Shown: positions 1 through 12,567 of the stretch, piece by piece
How positions within the stretch are numbered: the first letter of the stretch is position 1
How the letters are laid out: each line of letters starts with the position of its first letter
NCBI GenBank assembly: GCA_013365365.1
Contig: JABVXU010000127.1
Location: 1-64,000 of the forward strand
DNA from: Cruorifilaria tuberocauda
Taxonomy: Eukaryota; Nematoda; Chromadorea; Rhabditida; Onchocercidae
Direction: 5' to 3'
Length of the DNA stretch: 64,000 bases
Notes under the pieces: model-generated
Databases searched by the model: none
Seen by the model: only the letters and a program-made list of their open reading frames with translations
Told to the model about the DNA's origin: nothing
Program-made: the position numbers and the translations under genes

Positions 1-3000
1 TAAGAAACTTAATCTTCAATGAATTTTGAATATCTTAATAAGCTATGGTAGGAGCAATTAATCATGTAGGAAGAAAATCCTGAGAATTATAAAAATATAT
101 AAATATTTTGTCAATATTCCGTAACATTTCATTCTGACAAACAAAACAAAACACTGCTCCATCATAAGGGAAATATTTTTACCCTTCGCCGACCTGAGTA
201 CACATGCAAACTCGCACAAACACACATTCATGCAGGTTTCTCGAGAAGGAACTAGAACTCCTCGTTGGGGAAGGCCGCTGTTATTGAATTTCATGAATCT
301 TCTCTGTTATTCTGTTCAAATATAATTGACTTTTAAATTTGCCTGACCTACTCCATCCAGCTGTTTTCCATTCCTCCTACTCTCTCGTATCCCATAACAC
401 ATCATTTACAATCAAAAATCACACATATTTCTGATACTCGCCACTTATAACCGTTAGCATTCAAATTCTGATAATATGATGAATAAGTAATGATTAATTT
501 CTGCAAGAATACAACATTGTCGTGCCGATTTATGTGCTGTTTATGCTGGTCATGAATTTCCGATTTTTGATTTAAATATTTTTTGATGTAATGACTACTG
601 CAAATCAATAATAACATCAGCAAATGTTATTCTAGAAAGTAAGCATGAAAAATATAGTGAACATTTTCATGCTCTTAATGTATTAACATAAAAAACGATA
701 AACACGGAATATTTAGTTTCAAGCATCTCCATAGCTTCTTAAAGAGTGCCAAACTTCATCTTCTCAAAGACAAAAAATTATGAGTATATTTACGGTACCC
801 GCTTCTTCGACACCTCAGTTATATGAATATTTTTAAAAGCTAGGATAACGCATATACAAGACATATACATATGCAGCTAATCTTATTTGAAAATTCACCA
901 AAATTTTAATGACTCCTCATGCTTTAGTCTTCATCATATGCCAGCTTCGCAAAAAAACCAATATTCACCAATTGTATCAAACTGTCCTAGCATGGCGTAC
1001 TGTAGTCCAACTTAATGCTACAATTTTAAATGATGCGCTTCAGGTCATAATTTCTGTCTTAACAGCAACTATCACTTCGTATTGATTAGTAATTAATATA
1101 CACGTCATCCATCCCTCCTATTTCAACAAATGCATAACGAAATAAAAATCCGACGTCATCATCAAACCAACTGGCCCTCCCTGCCTTTTTTCCAACACTA
1201 TTGCAGCACAAAATTGTTGACCAAACATAGGCAGATACCAATGTATTTGGTGGCAATAGCTTTCCGTAATATCCTGAAGTTGGTACTTCATATATTCAGC
1301 AACTATTCTGATTATCAAAAAATATTTTTAGGTTTGTTTTAAGCAGTCGCTGATTATAAATGAAGTCTAACACAAGTTAATGTACGCCTCTTTTAGGGAT
1401 GTTTCAACTCAGTATTGAATTGATTGTATCAAACAAACCGTAGTTCCACTGAGATATTAAAATGGATAATTATAATTTTTTAAACCTTAATTGAAATACT
1501 GTTGCAGCATCCTTTCCTTATTTATCAGATAAGAAACACATATGACGCTAAAGCAACAGATAGAATCATGTAGATGTAAATTTCAGAGTATAGAAGATTT
1601 TATTTAATAAATACAATGAAGGAAACACAGACTGTAGAAACCTCAGAATGCAAATATTTAGTGAGTGCAATAAAAAAAAATGTTTTTTTTGGAAGAAGAG
1701 CTTCAAAACTACATCCACAAAGAACACTTTTCTTCTATTTTGTTGAAAACCAAATACGCACCATAACTCTTTAAATTTTGTACAAATTATTTTGAATCTC
1801 TCCGTAAATAGCCGCGCAACTTCAATCAACCTTTGAAGTTTCTGAACTTCTCTGAAATAAAAGTTGATTCTCCTGAAACGGGAAAATTCAAAAGAGCGTA
1901 AGAAACAGTAAATCCTCGAAAACAATCTTTTTAGCAAATTTGCTGCATCTCAAACATATTATGTAAAAGCTCAGTAAGGCAACAAATGGGTACTTCTCAA
2001 CGATCTCGTTAAAATTCAGAGATTGTATACCGAGTAGTTTTCATTTTAATTGATTTTGTATTAAATGCAAAGAGAGTTAAATTTCCTCATCTATTATCTA
2101 AGTTGGTAAACTTGTGATTATTAAAAAAGAATAAATGAGTTCACCGTTCTAATCAACATGAAACTGATCCGAATGATCTGTGATAACGACAATTGCTTTC
2201 TGACCATTTGAAAGTAAAGTTTCTTTTCTGTTTCGTGGATGATTTGATTATTTATTTTTATAGTTTTTTATGCGATTCTTAAGACATTGCAGTAACTGCC
2301 ATTCATAACAGGAAGATAGACAAAGTGGTTCAAATTTTGATACTTGTCGCAATGACATCATACAACTTATTGTTGTCATTTACAAACTCAGATTTTTTCT
2401 TTATTTGCCAGGACCTAAATTCAGAATCCAACTTTTCGTTCCATATTTAATTTAAGTTTTCTTTTTCAATTTTATTTTTATATTATATTAAGATTCCTAA
2501 TATGACTTTCTTAGATCAAACCGAGATTTCTAACGAATTTCATCAGCTACTTTTTAGCTCTTCTTCATTTCAATTCACATAAAATTGAAAAAGAACCTTC
2601 ACCGTGTTTCGAAGGACAGGTTAGTTAGTCTTCATTGATTAATTGGAACTTTCAGTTGGTTTCAAACACTGTAGTTTTGATCCCTAAATGCTTTATCAAA
2701 AAACAATTTGGTTTTAATTCAAGTTCTGCAATCTATTTGAAATTCATTCTATGAATTATATGAAAATGTTTTTTTAATGAATCCAATATGCTGAGCTTCG
2801 TTTGTCATGTTACGAATCGCTCAAAAGAATTTTTCTGTTTGAATTTCATGATATTAGGAATGAAATCGAGTTGCTTTGCTGTGATATAATTATTTGTAGT
2901 TCTATCTTTTCTTAATTTTAGATTTATTCTCGCAGCTTGCAATGTCGCTAAGATCTGTACCAATTTCACGTTGAAATATATCAGAAAATCTGGCATTTAG

Positions 3001-3896
3001 TAGAATAAACTGCTACTTCTCACTAAAGTATATTAGCACTGAAATCTGTTTTTTTATTTCTGCATAATACATAAAGAGAACATTAGTCCTTATTAAAATC
3101 CGGTTAAGTACGTATAGCATAATGCAACTTGAGTAGATCAATCCGTTCTAAAACCGATCATATTCAAGAGTAATTCAAAACCCACACTAATAATTCTATG
3201 AAATACATATCCCATTTTTCATGCATAAAGCTTCCTTATATCAAATGGGAAAACCAGCAGCTAGTTTGCGAAATACAGGAAATGTTTGAAATACTTCACA
3301 ATAAATTTAAAATTCAAAAAATGAAATTACGAAAGGGAACCTTTTGCAAGATTGAAAGAATTTGGTAAAAACAAGGAAAGCATGAGGGACGCGGAACTTC
3401 TAAATACCACTCAACTGTCCTCGTTGATAACTATCGAATGAAGTGTAATACCTTCATTGACCAATTTTACCATTTAAAAATACCACACAAAAGCTTTCAA
3501 GTTCGAAATTCAGTTGACTGCCAAAATTTAACTGATCGACTTTTTCGTTTGATTCCTAAGCACGTGCTTTATTCCTTCATAATTCCCTCTTCAAATTTAT
3601 CACGAATTCTTTTCAGCACTGTTGATCTCGGTTTTATTTTAGCATGCACCGTAGAACTTGAAGAGCTTTCTTGTCTCTATGTTGGTTGACAAATTGATCA
3701 CTGAATTTGCTAATTTTGACATACTTCCTATGAAGAAACAGTTCGAATTCCTAAGAACTGATATGAAGTATTTATTTTGTCATCCAAGTCCTTCAAATTC
3801 TAAAAAGTTTTATTCGAAAATAACTTCTGAATAAGTAGAAAAAAAAAATTAAAAGAAAACATCAGGAAAGAAAATTTGCCATAGAAAAAGATTTTG
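1..3896. other. AT-rich non-coding stretch
   Basis: I see no convincing exon here. The open frames are short, have no family resemblance and are rich in Phe/Ile/Leu, as expected from translated AT-rich DNA. The right end holds the probable 3' end of the PCI/CSN8-like gene: on the minus strand an AATAAA poly(A) signal lies at 3776..3771, about 120 bp beyond the stop codon. Confidence 0.6.
3771..3776 (-). terminator. Poly(A) signal for the CSN8-like gene
   Basis: A canonical AATAAA hexamer on the minus strand about 120 bp downstream of the stop codon at 3897. It is the first such hexamer I found after the stop and sits at a plausible 3'-UTR distance. Confidence 0.45.
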
Positions 3897-6137
3897 CTAA
3901 GTACTAATTTCCAAGAATGTAGCATACTGAATGAGCGTATTAATATCAATAGATCTTTTGGGCACTCCATATGTTATTTTATCAAATACTGCACGGATCG
4001 GTCCATATGGCGAATCATCCAATTTTTTAATCTTATGCATTAATTGAGGTGTCATTTTTGGTACTACATAACCATCCTCCAGCTGCCAATCTATTCGATT
4101 TAGAATCTGCAACATTAAAGAGAACTACAGAGCATGAAATGATTACCGTAGCTTAAAAAAATGCTATAAATGCATATTTAAAGTGCCTTTATAGAATAAA
4201 CGATGAAAACCTGCAAAATACTAAAATTATTCGAATCCCCTACTCATCTGTTGCCTACCGACTTAGCATATGACATTATCCACTTTATTATTATTATTCA
4301 GTCTACCTAAGTTCATATATTCGACAACCTAGACCATTCGATTTTTTGAAAATTTTCGTTATCATTTTGAAAGGTTTTACTATCGAAGACTCAGTAGACA
4401 TCATCTTAAAAATTTTGAACAGCTTAAATCAATATGTATATCTCTTATATAAACAACCTTCTGTAACTCGTTATTCGATTCAACATCAAGCATCTCAGCT
4501 AATTTCTTCACTTCAATATTAATATACATATGTTCAACCAATCGCAACACTGATAAGATGGTCCGTTTACGTACTTCCATTACTAGATCTCTGTATAACA
4601 ATGTCAAAATTGTAATAAATGAAAGATGCGGAAACGAAATTTATAAAGCAACGAAGAAATCATGTGTTATACTATCCTGTATTCCACATTTATACTGAAC
4701 TGTCCTAAAACACGGTCTCAAATAGCTCTTCCTTTAAGAGATAATTTTTCAAGAAAATCTGAACCTCCACTAAGTTGAAACCAACAATATTAAAATCAAT
4801 CAAATATACTTGATCGGATTATCAAAATGCGAATTCTTGATCAAACAAAGGGCAGCGCCGGTGTCACCATTTTCCAGATGATGACAAATAAGCATAAGTG
4901 TATTTAGATGGATATTTGTTACTGATGCTTCAGCACGGAGACGGCACTGGCGCGCCTAAAAATAAAGGATCGAAGCAGTGTAAAAACCGTACAATAATAT
5001 TATGAAAATTAATACACTGGCAAGCGCTCTGCTACATAATTTATGGTCTTATCTGTTTTCAAGAATTTGATATCATTAACTCTGGTGTTATGAATTTCAA
5101 CAAAATTAAGATCAAAAAAGAAACGAACTTTTGCCCAATCTTCCTTAATCATGTAAAGGGCCAATAAATGTGAGAAAAAATCGACATCAACATCACGTTC
5201 ATTGGGCTGAATTTCACGCTGCTCCAATGATTGCAACTTTGAAATGAAAGGCGAAGGCGCCTAAACAATAGAACAGAATTCCTTCGTAAGTTGAATAGGA
5301 TGATAATAACGGTAAAAACAGATAGAGAAGGGATAGTGATCTTTTTTCATATTTTCATCGCTTCCAGCTTTATTAGAAAAAATCACATCTGATAAGACCT
5401 GACATCTCTGTAACTTATGATAAGAAATTGAAATCTAATATAAGGTAGGTGAAGTACTGAGATGTCAACTCTCCATAAATTTAGAAAAAAAGAGGACAAG
5501 ATGGCGAAGTCGAATCATGTGATGTGATTAGTACAGAGATTCATGAAAACAGACATGATAACATTCATAACGGAGAGACGATTTGTTTTAGCAGGCGTAT
5601 TCTAGCAATAGATTTTTTACTAGCAGTAACTTAACTTTTCTTCATTGAAGAGAAATTAAAGAGTAGAAATAAACATGATAGTATGGATAAAGACTGTGTA
5701 TCATAAGGTGAATGTTTTTTTTTAAATATATTTCATTTCAAATCACTTTGCGAAGTACTAACTAGTCAGTGCCTCTCAAAGAACTAATTAACGAAAAATA
5801 CTAACAACAAAAGCAGCATTACTGAAATCAATAGAATGGTGTATTGAAAATGGCGCTGTAGAAATGCTATCTTCCGCATCCATCTGCAAACTTTCCTCTG
5901 AAACAAAAAATCAAACCACTGCGAAATCAAATTTCAGACGATATCCTTTTCTAATAAATTACAATTGGAAACAAAAACGCATAAACTTAGTTGAAAGCTG
6001 CTAGTATATGCCTGTGATATATAAAACGCCTCTGAACACAACCCAAATTTACCGTTTTCTGGAACAACAGCCGAAATGACACATCCATCAATTGGTTCAC
6101 TGTTTGGATGTTCTGAGATGTCAGGTACCTCGCACAT
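3897..6137 (-). CDS. PCI-domain protein, COP9 signalosome subunit 8-like
   Basis: Six exons join in phase: 6137..6053, 5897..5806, 5260..5018, 4955..4810, 4590..4458 and 4106..3897, giving 909 nt and 302 residues. The start ATG lies three bases behind a TTTCAG acceptor, a typical trans-splice start. Residues 1-60 are acidic and Ser-rich. The core (about 75-255) resembles the CSN8/PSMD8 PCI family: a helical HLLALYMIKEDWAKVRF segment, then a conserved-looking DLVMEVRKRTILSV helix, then a winged-helix stretch with KLAEMLDVESNNELQK and WQLEDGYVVPK, where CSN8 has its last strand. CSN8 acts in the COP9 signalosome, which removes NEDD8 from cullins. The linker at residues 95-165 matches poorly, and exon 3 could contain a further small intron. 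Alternatives are another PCI protein (eIF3k or PSMD8 type). The exon structure is firmer than the subunit name. Confidence 0.55.
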
Positions 6138-7948
6138 ATACTGAAACAAGAAAACTCGAGTTCTGATTTAAAGGGATTAAGATTTAAAACCAAATCCTGG
6201 GAATCAATGAAGACAGCTTGACAAACGCACTCGAAATATCACAGGGAGATTTATATTCCTAACACCATAAATTTCAGAGAAGGCAAAAAATATCATATGG
6301 ATTGCATATGTCATATCGATCAAGAAACTCCGTCTATATGATAGCGACCGCTTTTAACCATACTTATGTAAAGTCATTGCAAACTCTTCTAAAAATGCAA
6401 CAGTAAAAAATGAAGATAAATTTCATGAAAAATTCGCATCTACGCAAAAAACAGTATAAAGTACAAAATGAAAAAAATAAAATCTAACTTTATTTTCGAA
6501 TCTGAAACTTTGAAATATGATCCGGTATCATGAGTATATCATAATACAGCACAAGCTTCCAATTCTCCTCAAGATAGAAAATTATCGAAATACAACTATT
6601 TTTGAAATCATATATTACCGATAAAACAAAAATAAGTCGTAGAAATGATAATCATGAAATTTATTTACATCCCAGTTCATAAAAAAACTTATTTCATTAA
6701 TGTAAGGATTCACTGGTAGCACTTGGGATATGAAGATACAGCTTCCGCTCTTGTTTTTTGTGACTCACTCCTACCTATTTTTTACTCCTCACTTATCTTC
6801 GCACGTTTAGGACAAGAATGAGGAATTGAACTAGTGATGAGATGAGGAAAATTAGTCTAAGAAGAAGCAATAAATTATGATTAAACACTAGGAACAAAAA
6901 AAACGCATCGATTATTGTTCGATAGAGGCAAATAAAGCCTAATATGAAATACTAGTTGAGAACAAAAACAAAATTAAATGACTCCTGAAGGCATATTTTT
7001 CGTCATCAATAACTAGGAGAGTATCATCCATCATAATTGTGGCATAAACAATCTCAACGGAAACAAAGAAAGAAACTAACAAATATAGTACTCAGTAGAA
7101 TTTATTTTCGAAAAGCCAGGTTTAGCAGAAAAATACTTTCTATTTCGGATCAATCAATACCCATCTCTATAAACTGTAAAATGATTCTGATTGTAAAGAA
7201 CTAAAAACACAGGAAATGACATATAAATTACTAGCGCATGACAGAAGAATGTGACCAAATTTGGTATTTACTTTCAACCTTCACTGAGCTCCATGCTTCA
7301 TTCAACATTGTGATAAGTTGCTAAACAACAGAGATAAGAAAGGGAAGCTGTCATGGGATGAAATAAACATAGTTCAAATACAAAGTAAATCCATCGAAAA
7401 TGCAGTAAGAAAAGGATTCTACAATTGATCCGAACTGCTCATTTGTGCAAAAATATGAAGGATCAGACTTTGATTAAAAAACTAAGCACCTTCGTGCAAA
7501 CTATTTTGAATTCCGATTTCGAAACTTCGAGCGAACAGATTCGAAAAGCAAAGGAAAAGAAAGTTTTATCAGTTTAAAATTCATGAACGTCAATATCGAT
7601 GAAGCAAGATATTTTGTTTACCATTAAATCGAAAAAAAAAAGCTTGAAATAACGCTGTAAGCAATAAACATGTTTTAATACATTTAAATGGAACTCTGGA
7701 ATCGTCTAAACAAAGACTAAATAAACATGCGATAAGCAAAGAATGGAATACATCAATTCTAAAAAGGATGTATCATTACCGCTCACTGTGTAATGTAATA
7801 AATTCGAAGCATTTCGTATAAAAACGAGAATTATATCGGGAGAAAAATGTGAAATAAATGTAAACCTTAGTCACAACAGAATTATAATAAATAATATGAA
7901 TTCTATTGGAAAAAGTATAATTTCTATTCACAAAGTATAAACAGAAAC
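6138..7948. other. Spacer between APC11 and CSN8-like genes
   Basis: About 1.8 kb of AT-rich sequence between two same-strand genes. I see no exon with coding bias. A TTTCAG acceptor at 6142/6141 is placed just before the downstream ATG. This spacing is long for a tight nematode operon, so the CSN8-like gene may have its own promoter here. Confidence 0.5.
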
Positions 7949-8956
7949 TTATCCAGGTGCGAATTTCCATTCCTGTCTACACAAAGGACATTGTGGTCGA
8001 GCTGCATTCTGAGTTTCAGTCCACTTCACAATGCAGTGCATATGAAAAGCATGCTTGCATGCTCCCAATGCCTGAAAAACAGTACATATCGAAACTACAC
8101 ACCACGATTCAGCAGAGTCTACGGGAAAAGATATTAGAAAATATTTCGCAAAATTCATAACTTTTGCTATCATGGAACAATGGGACTCTCGATTACTCAA
8201 ACGTTATCAATCAAGAGTTACGTGCGAAAAACGAGAACTTTATCTCTATTTCATCCAGCTGCGAAAAGAAAACACTAAATAAACATACTAAGGGACATTC
8301 ATCACCGGGTGTTTTACATTCAATGCAGCATGCCTCAAATGGCATTCGACAAATCCCACAGGTTTCATCGCCTGCCGTCCATTTCCATGCCGCAGCCACC
8401 TAAAACTGATATAATGTTGGTCCACAAGGCTATCCTTCTTTACTCTGTCTTAAAACAAATAGAAATTGCGTAGAATTGTAGATCAATCTCCTCCTTACAC
8501 TTTTCAATGAAATATGAATATGTTCAGTTAGAAATGTCATTAAAATTTTTTCAAGGAACAAAAGATTTTTCTTTACTTCAATTTCATCTAATATGCAAGT
8601 AGCGGATGGATTTAAATGCAGTTGAATTTCATTTAAGGTTGATACTAAACGAATTTTGAAAGAAACTCAAAAACAAATGAAAGAATGTGAAATTATTTTA
8701 GGGCCAAAAAGACTGGTTTAATATTAGTAATACATAAGTTTGAACATTTTTCAACGATCTCGAATAATGAAAGGAGAGGGAAATATAATTTATACAAACA
8801 TACATTCCACTTGAGCACCGTGATTTTCAAACGGGTTGATGTGGGTAGCTTCAACGGCTTTGGACTAAACTTCGTGGATGATGATGGATCCTGATGAGTA
8901 CGGTTCTGGAAATTACTACTATTGCTCTCGGCAGAATTCGACTGCTGCAAATACAT
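7949..8956 (-). CDS. APC11: Anaphase-promoting complex subunit 11 (RING-H2)
   Basis: Three exons join in phase: 8956..8804, 8399..8289 and 8071..7949, for 128 residues. APC11 is the catalytic RING subunit of the APC/C and recruits the E2 for ubiquitination of cyclins and securin. The start of the family core is visible as LKITVLKWN plus [23 protein letters not shown]2 ligands follow in order: C65, C68, the CC pair at 75-76 with C79 (extra zinc site), C86, C93, H95, H98, H100-C101, C116 and C119, ending in CRQEWKF as in other APC11 proteins. The usual protein is about 84 residues; here roughly 43 additional Ser/Asn-rich residues precede the core. The only upstream in-frame ATG (8956) lies just in front of a good acceptor (TTTGCAG, exon from 8944), so the true N-terminus is uncertain. 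It lies 212 bp downstream of the Ser-rich gene, on the same strand. Confidence 0.92.
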
Positions 8957-9168
8957 TGCACAATATTCAACTGGCGAGCACTGCTAATTGCAGCAGACAT
9001 GGTTACCAAACGACTGACTCAGAATTGCACTTTTTCAATTATTAAATACGATAATAACCAAACAAGACTCAAAATTGAAGAGATATACTTCAAAGAAGGA
9101 ATGTGCATGGAAAATTTCTTGATCTAACAAAAATACGGATTGAAATAAATAATATAGATCAAATCATA
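8957..9168 (-). other. Short intergenic gap, operon-like
   Basis: Only 212 bp separate the stop codon of the Ser-rich gene (9169) from the first possible ATG of APC11 (8956). This is within the range typical of nematode operons, where the downstream gene receives an SL2-type leader. No canonical poly(A) signal on the minus strand is obvious here. Confidence 0.4.
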
Positions 9169-11196
9169 TCACTCAACTAAAAAACCGACATTACTGTTAT
9201 TTTGATCCTGTTGAATCAGATGTGGTGCACAAAATCTTCTAGTTCGCGGTAGTTCATCCATACTATTTGCAAAACCTTCGCTTTCTGAAATGTAAAAAAT
9301 GAAATTCTGAACTTCAGAAGTCAAAAAGAAGACCAAAAGAATAAATCCTGAAAGTAATCAACACCAGGCCCTTTGAACCATTTCGTTCCTCTCCACACCT
9401 TATTAATGAAACAATTCCATATCAAATATGCCGTGCACTGAACTTATTTTTCTCCTCTCACCCAACTAGGTTTCTACAGGGGACAGTGGCTTGACATTTC
9501 TATGGAGAAATCTGTTTATAATCATCATCGAAGCACGCCAAAAACTGACACGATAACATAGATCTACTTTATTCACAAATGTTAAGATAAAAAATGACCA
9601 CTTATTAAAGACAAACTATCATGACTGACATAGTAGAATCAAATACCGAAAATAAAAATTTCTGGAAAACTGACGCGCACTTTCCCTTCGTTCACTACTG
9701 CTAGCTGGGTCACTTGCTGACGGAGAGTATAAATCTCGGATTAGTGCCAACTCCTAAAATTTAAAATAGCTTCGACTTTTTGATTACTTGTAAAGTGAAG
9801 AACATCGTTATTTTTCTCATGCTATGTCACGATGAAAGTGAAAAATATTTCATCCTGAATTGGCATGAAAAAGACAAAGTTCAACTAATAATACTGACAA
9901 CGTCGTTGAATTCATTCACTTGAGTTGATGAACCCGTTATGATTTCATTATTGTTCTCTGACTCATTTACGCGATTACTGTCATCACCATTAAGGTCGCC
10001 GTTTTCATCGTTTACTGACGATATTATACCAAATGATGAAGAATTAGTGGCATTCGTCAATAAGGATAACGATTCATTAGTAGCCACGTTGATATCGGAA
10101 CCTCCTGTACCGCTGCTCTCATCCATCAGATCTTGTGCTTAAAATATTACTCGTATTAAAGCTTTGGAATAAAAAGATGTCACTGTATTTGTAAGCCTCT
10201 TAAAAAAAAGTGCCAAGTTTGTTCTTCCATCTAATCTTATAAGTAGGTTAAACCGAAAAACAAACTTCGCACTCATCGAATTTGTAATCAAATAAACAAG
10301 AAATAGGAATTTCAGAAAATTTTGCAGAATGGATATTAAAACTATTAATATCGACCATGGCGATGATTTAGCAAGGCCAAATATTCCATATAAGATTCCA
10401 TATGTGTAGATGAATCATCCTGAGAATGACCGAAGGCACCTCTGGAATGCTCTCTTGCCTGAAAAATAAATTCACGAACAAAACTTTTATTACGATTCCT
10501 GAAGATTCTGTTGCTCTTAATGTTCTTTAGGAATGAATAATATTCTGAATATCTTGCTTTTTGACATCATTTGTTAATTTCAAACATTTCAAGAGGAGGC
10601 ATCAGTTTTCTAATGAAACAAAGCTTAACACATGTCTTATACCTGCCATTAGAGGCTGTTCTGTATTTTGTAACTTACTGCACTACTATCTGTATCGAAA
10701 TTACTGCCGCTTATCTCGAAATTGCGAAGCGCTGCTGTCAATGACGGAGAGCTTGAAGAAGAAGGAAAAAGGGTATTCTGATCATCTCCTTCAGAAATCT
10801 GTGAACTTGAGTTTGATGATGCAACCAGAACATGAGATACTGGAGATCTGCAAAATACCAAAATTCTATTAGGGAAAGTTTAATATGGAAAAAGAAATAT
10901 TACAAGAGTTAATGTACTAAATACTAAAATATAGCTAAATACTTTGTGTAATTTACAACGGATGGCGTTAATGGCATGAAATAGACACAACCGCGTGCGA
11001 AAACAAGAACTACCCAACGCGAAATTACTCTTCTGTAGGAAACAACGACCTGCAGTGTAAATGCTAAGGAGATCGCTGGATGTATCATAATTGTAATGGA
11101 AATAATAAAATAACCCAATAAAGAGTTATACAAAATTTCGAACCTAAATAATATATGAAAAACTTACAAGTTCCCACTGTTTCTTTCATGCGACAT
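9169..11196 (-). CDS. Ser/Asn-rich protein of unknown function
   Basis: Not recognised. Six exons join with consistent phase: 11196..11168, 10847..10679, 10458..10356, 10137..9899, 9753..9675 and 9284..9169, for 735 nt and 244 residues. The start MSHERNSGNL lies six bases behind a TTCTAG acceptor (11204/11203), suggesting trans-splicing. The protein is hydrophilic and acidic, with Ser runs (about residues 40-46), an Asn/Asp-rich middle (about 102-180), a short helix-like stretch ELALIRDLYSPSASD (about 181-195) and a basic patch ELPRTRRFCAPHL near 217-229. I see no signal peptide, membrane segment or known domain, so it is probably largely disordered. Three donors are GTC-type (GTCGAT, GTCAGT, GTCAGT), weaker than usual, so those junctions are less secure. 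It lies between KTI12 and APC11 on the same strand. A stop in exon 3 soon after 10356 would give a short isoform if that intron is retained. Confidence 0.6.
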
Positions 11197-12567
11197 GACT
11201 CACTAGAATTAAGGAAGTATGGATATTAACATCTGGGAAACCACCACTGCCTAAAAAATAAATCGTATATTTCAACAAATGAAATAGTGAAACACATCCG
11301 AAATTCAGCGTTTCACAACCTAGACACTTTATAAGTAAAATGCCAAATAACCGCGCCATCCCAGCCTTTCGTTTATATTCTTCGATCCAAATATTAATAC
11401 TGATAGTAATTCAGAAGGGTAAACCGTGTTAAATTAAATGATACAACCATCCTACAGAACTATCATGTTAAGATTTGAAGTACTGTACCTAAGAGTAAAT
11501 ATTATCTGCACTTCAATATTTAATGTCACTATTTATCTAAATCGCTTATATTAGCTTCAAGAGATGCTAGTATTTTCATCCAAATTTAATCAAACATGTC
11601 ATCGCAAAACCGAATTCCGTGACTAATATTTGGGGGTTTCAAGAAAACTATAATATTTAATTTGTATACAAAATTAAAGCAGCTCAAGAAAATTTAAAAC
11701 GAATGAATTAAAGGAAATAAATTTATGATTGATCGACAATCTTCTCCATAAAAATCATGCCCTAGCCAGAACATACTTCACTGAATGATTACTGTTCGTT
11801 AACAGTCCTAATGAACAACAACAACAATGATTTCGGAAATCATTTTAGCAATTTTGCTTTAATACAAAATGAAATAAGCAACAAACAAGTCACAATGCCC
11901 CTATTGTAATACTATAACAACGTCTTGAAGGAGTGTAGGTTCTATTTTTAAATACAGTCTTCGTTACTCCATTATGAATTCCTGCTCAACTACAGAAATG
12001 GAATTTAATTAAGTCCTTTTGTATGAAGAAATATATGATGGTTTTCTGATACAAATTCCACCAATAAAAATTTTCGGAAAACTACCGGTACCGATTTATT
12101 GTTTGACATAATTTTCAAACTTTTTGATAAATATGAAAAAGTTATTTACCTACTATAAAACAATCATATTATGATTAACTCAAACGAATCTTACCGAAAA
12201 CCACTACTTCCCACATGCTTTCATTCTACAAAATGAGTTCAACATGGACAACTTAATGAATACTAATAATAATGATCTGATGCACTAAGAACGTGAGAAA
12301 AATGTTGCGAGTCTAAGTTATCCGGTACAGAACTAATTCCCGATAATAAAATATTGGCAAATTATAAAAATGAGCCCATATATACAAACATACATATAAA
12401 GGCAAATCCTAAAATTAAGATTAAATGTAAACGCTCATATATACATGACTTGATAAGTACAAAATAGTAGCTACGAAGACGAAATGTATCTTATTAACAA
12501 GAAAACTTTGAATAATATAAAGAAAACCAGGTGGAATTTTTTGAAAAAACAGCAGAATAAAGAAGAT
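11197..12567. other. Spacer between KTI12 and the Ser-rich gene
   Basis: AT-rich, no supportable exon. It contains the TTCTAG acceptor (11204/11203) in front of the Ser-rich start codon. With the KTI12 stop at 12568 the spacer is 1.37 kb; with the alternative stop at 13221 it is 2.0 kb. Confidence 0.45.
11203..11212 (-). promoter_or_regulatory. Probable trans-splice acceptor, Ser-rich gene
   Basis: The minus strand reads TTAATTCTAG immediately followed by TGAGTC and the start ATG at 11196. In nematodes an acceptor a few bases before the initiator ATG, without an upstream donor, usually marks spliced-leader addition. Confidence 0.5.

Noticed and set aside
1566..1937. 123-codon minus-strand open frame
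   Set aside because: Phe/Arg/Leu-rich low-complexity reading of AT-rich DNA, no ATG context, splice sites or family resemblance.
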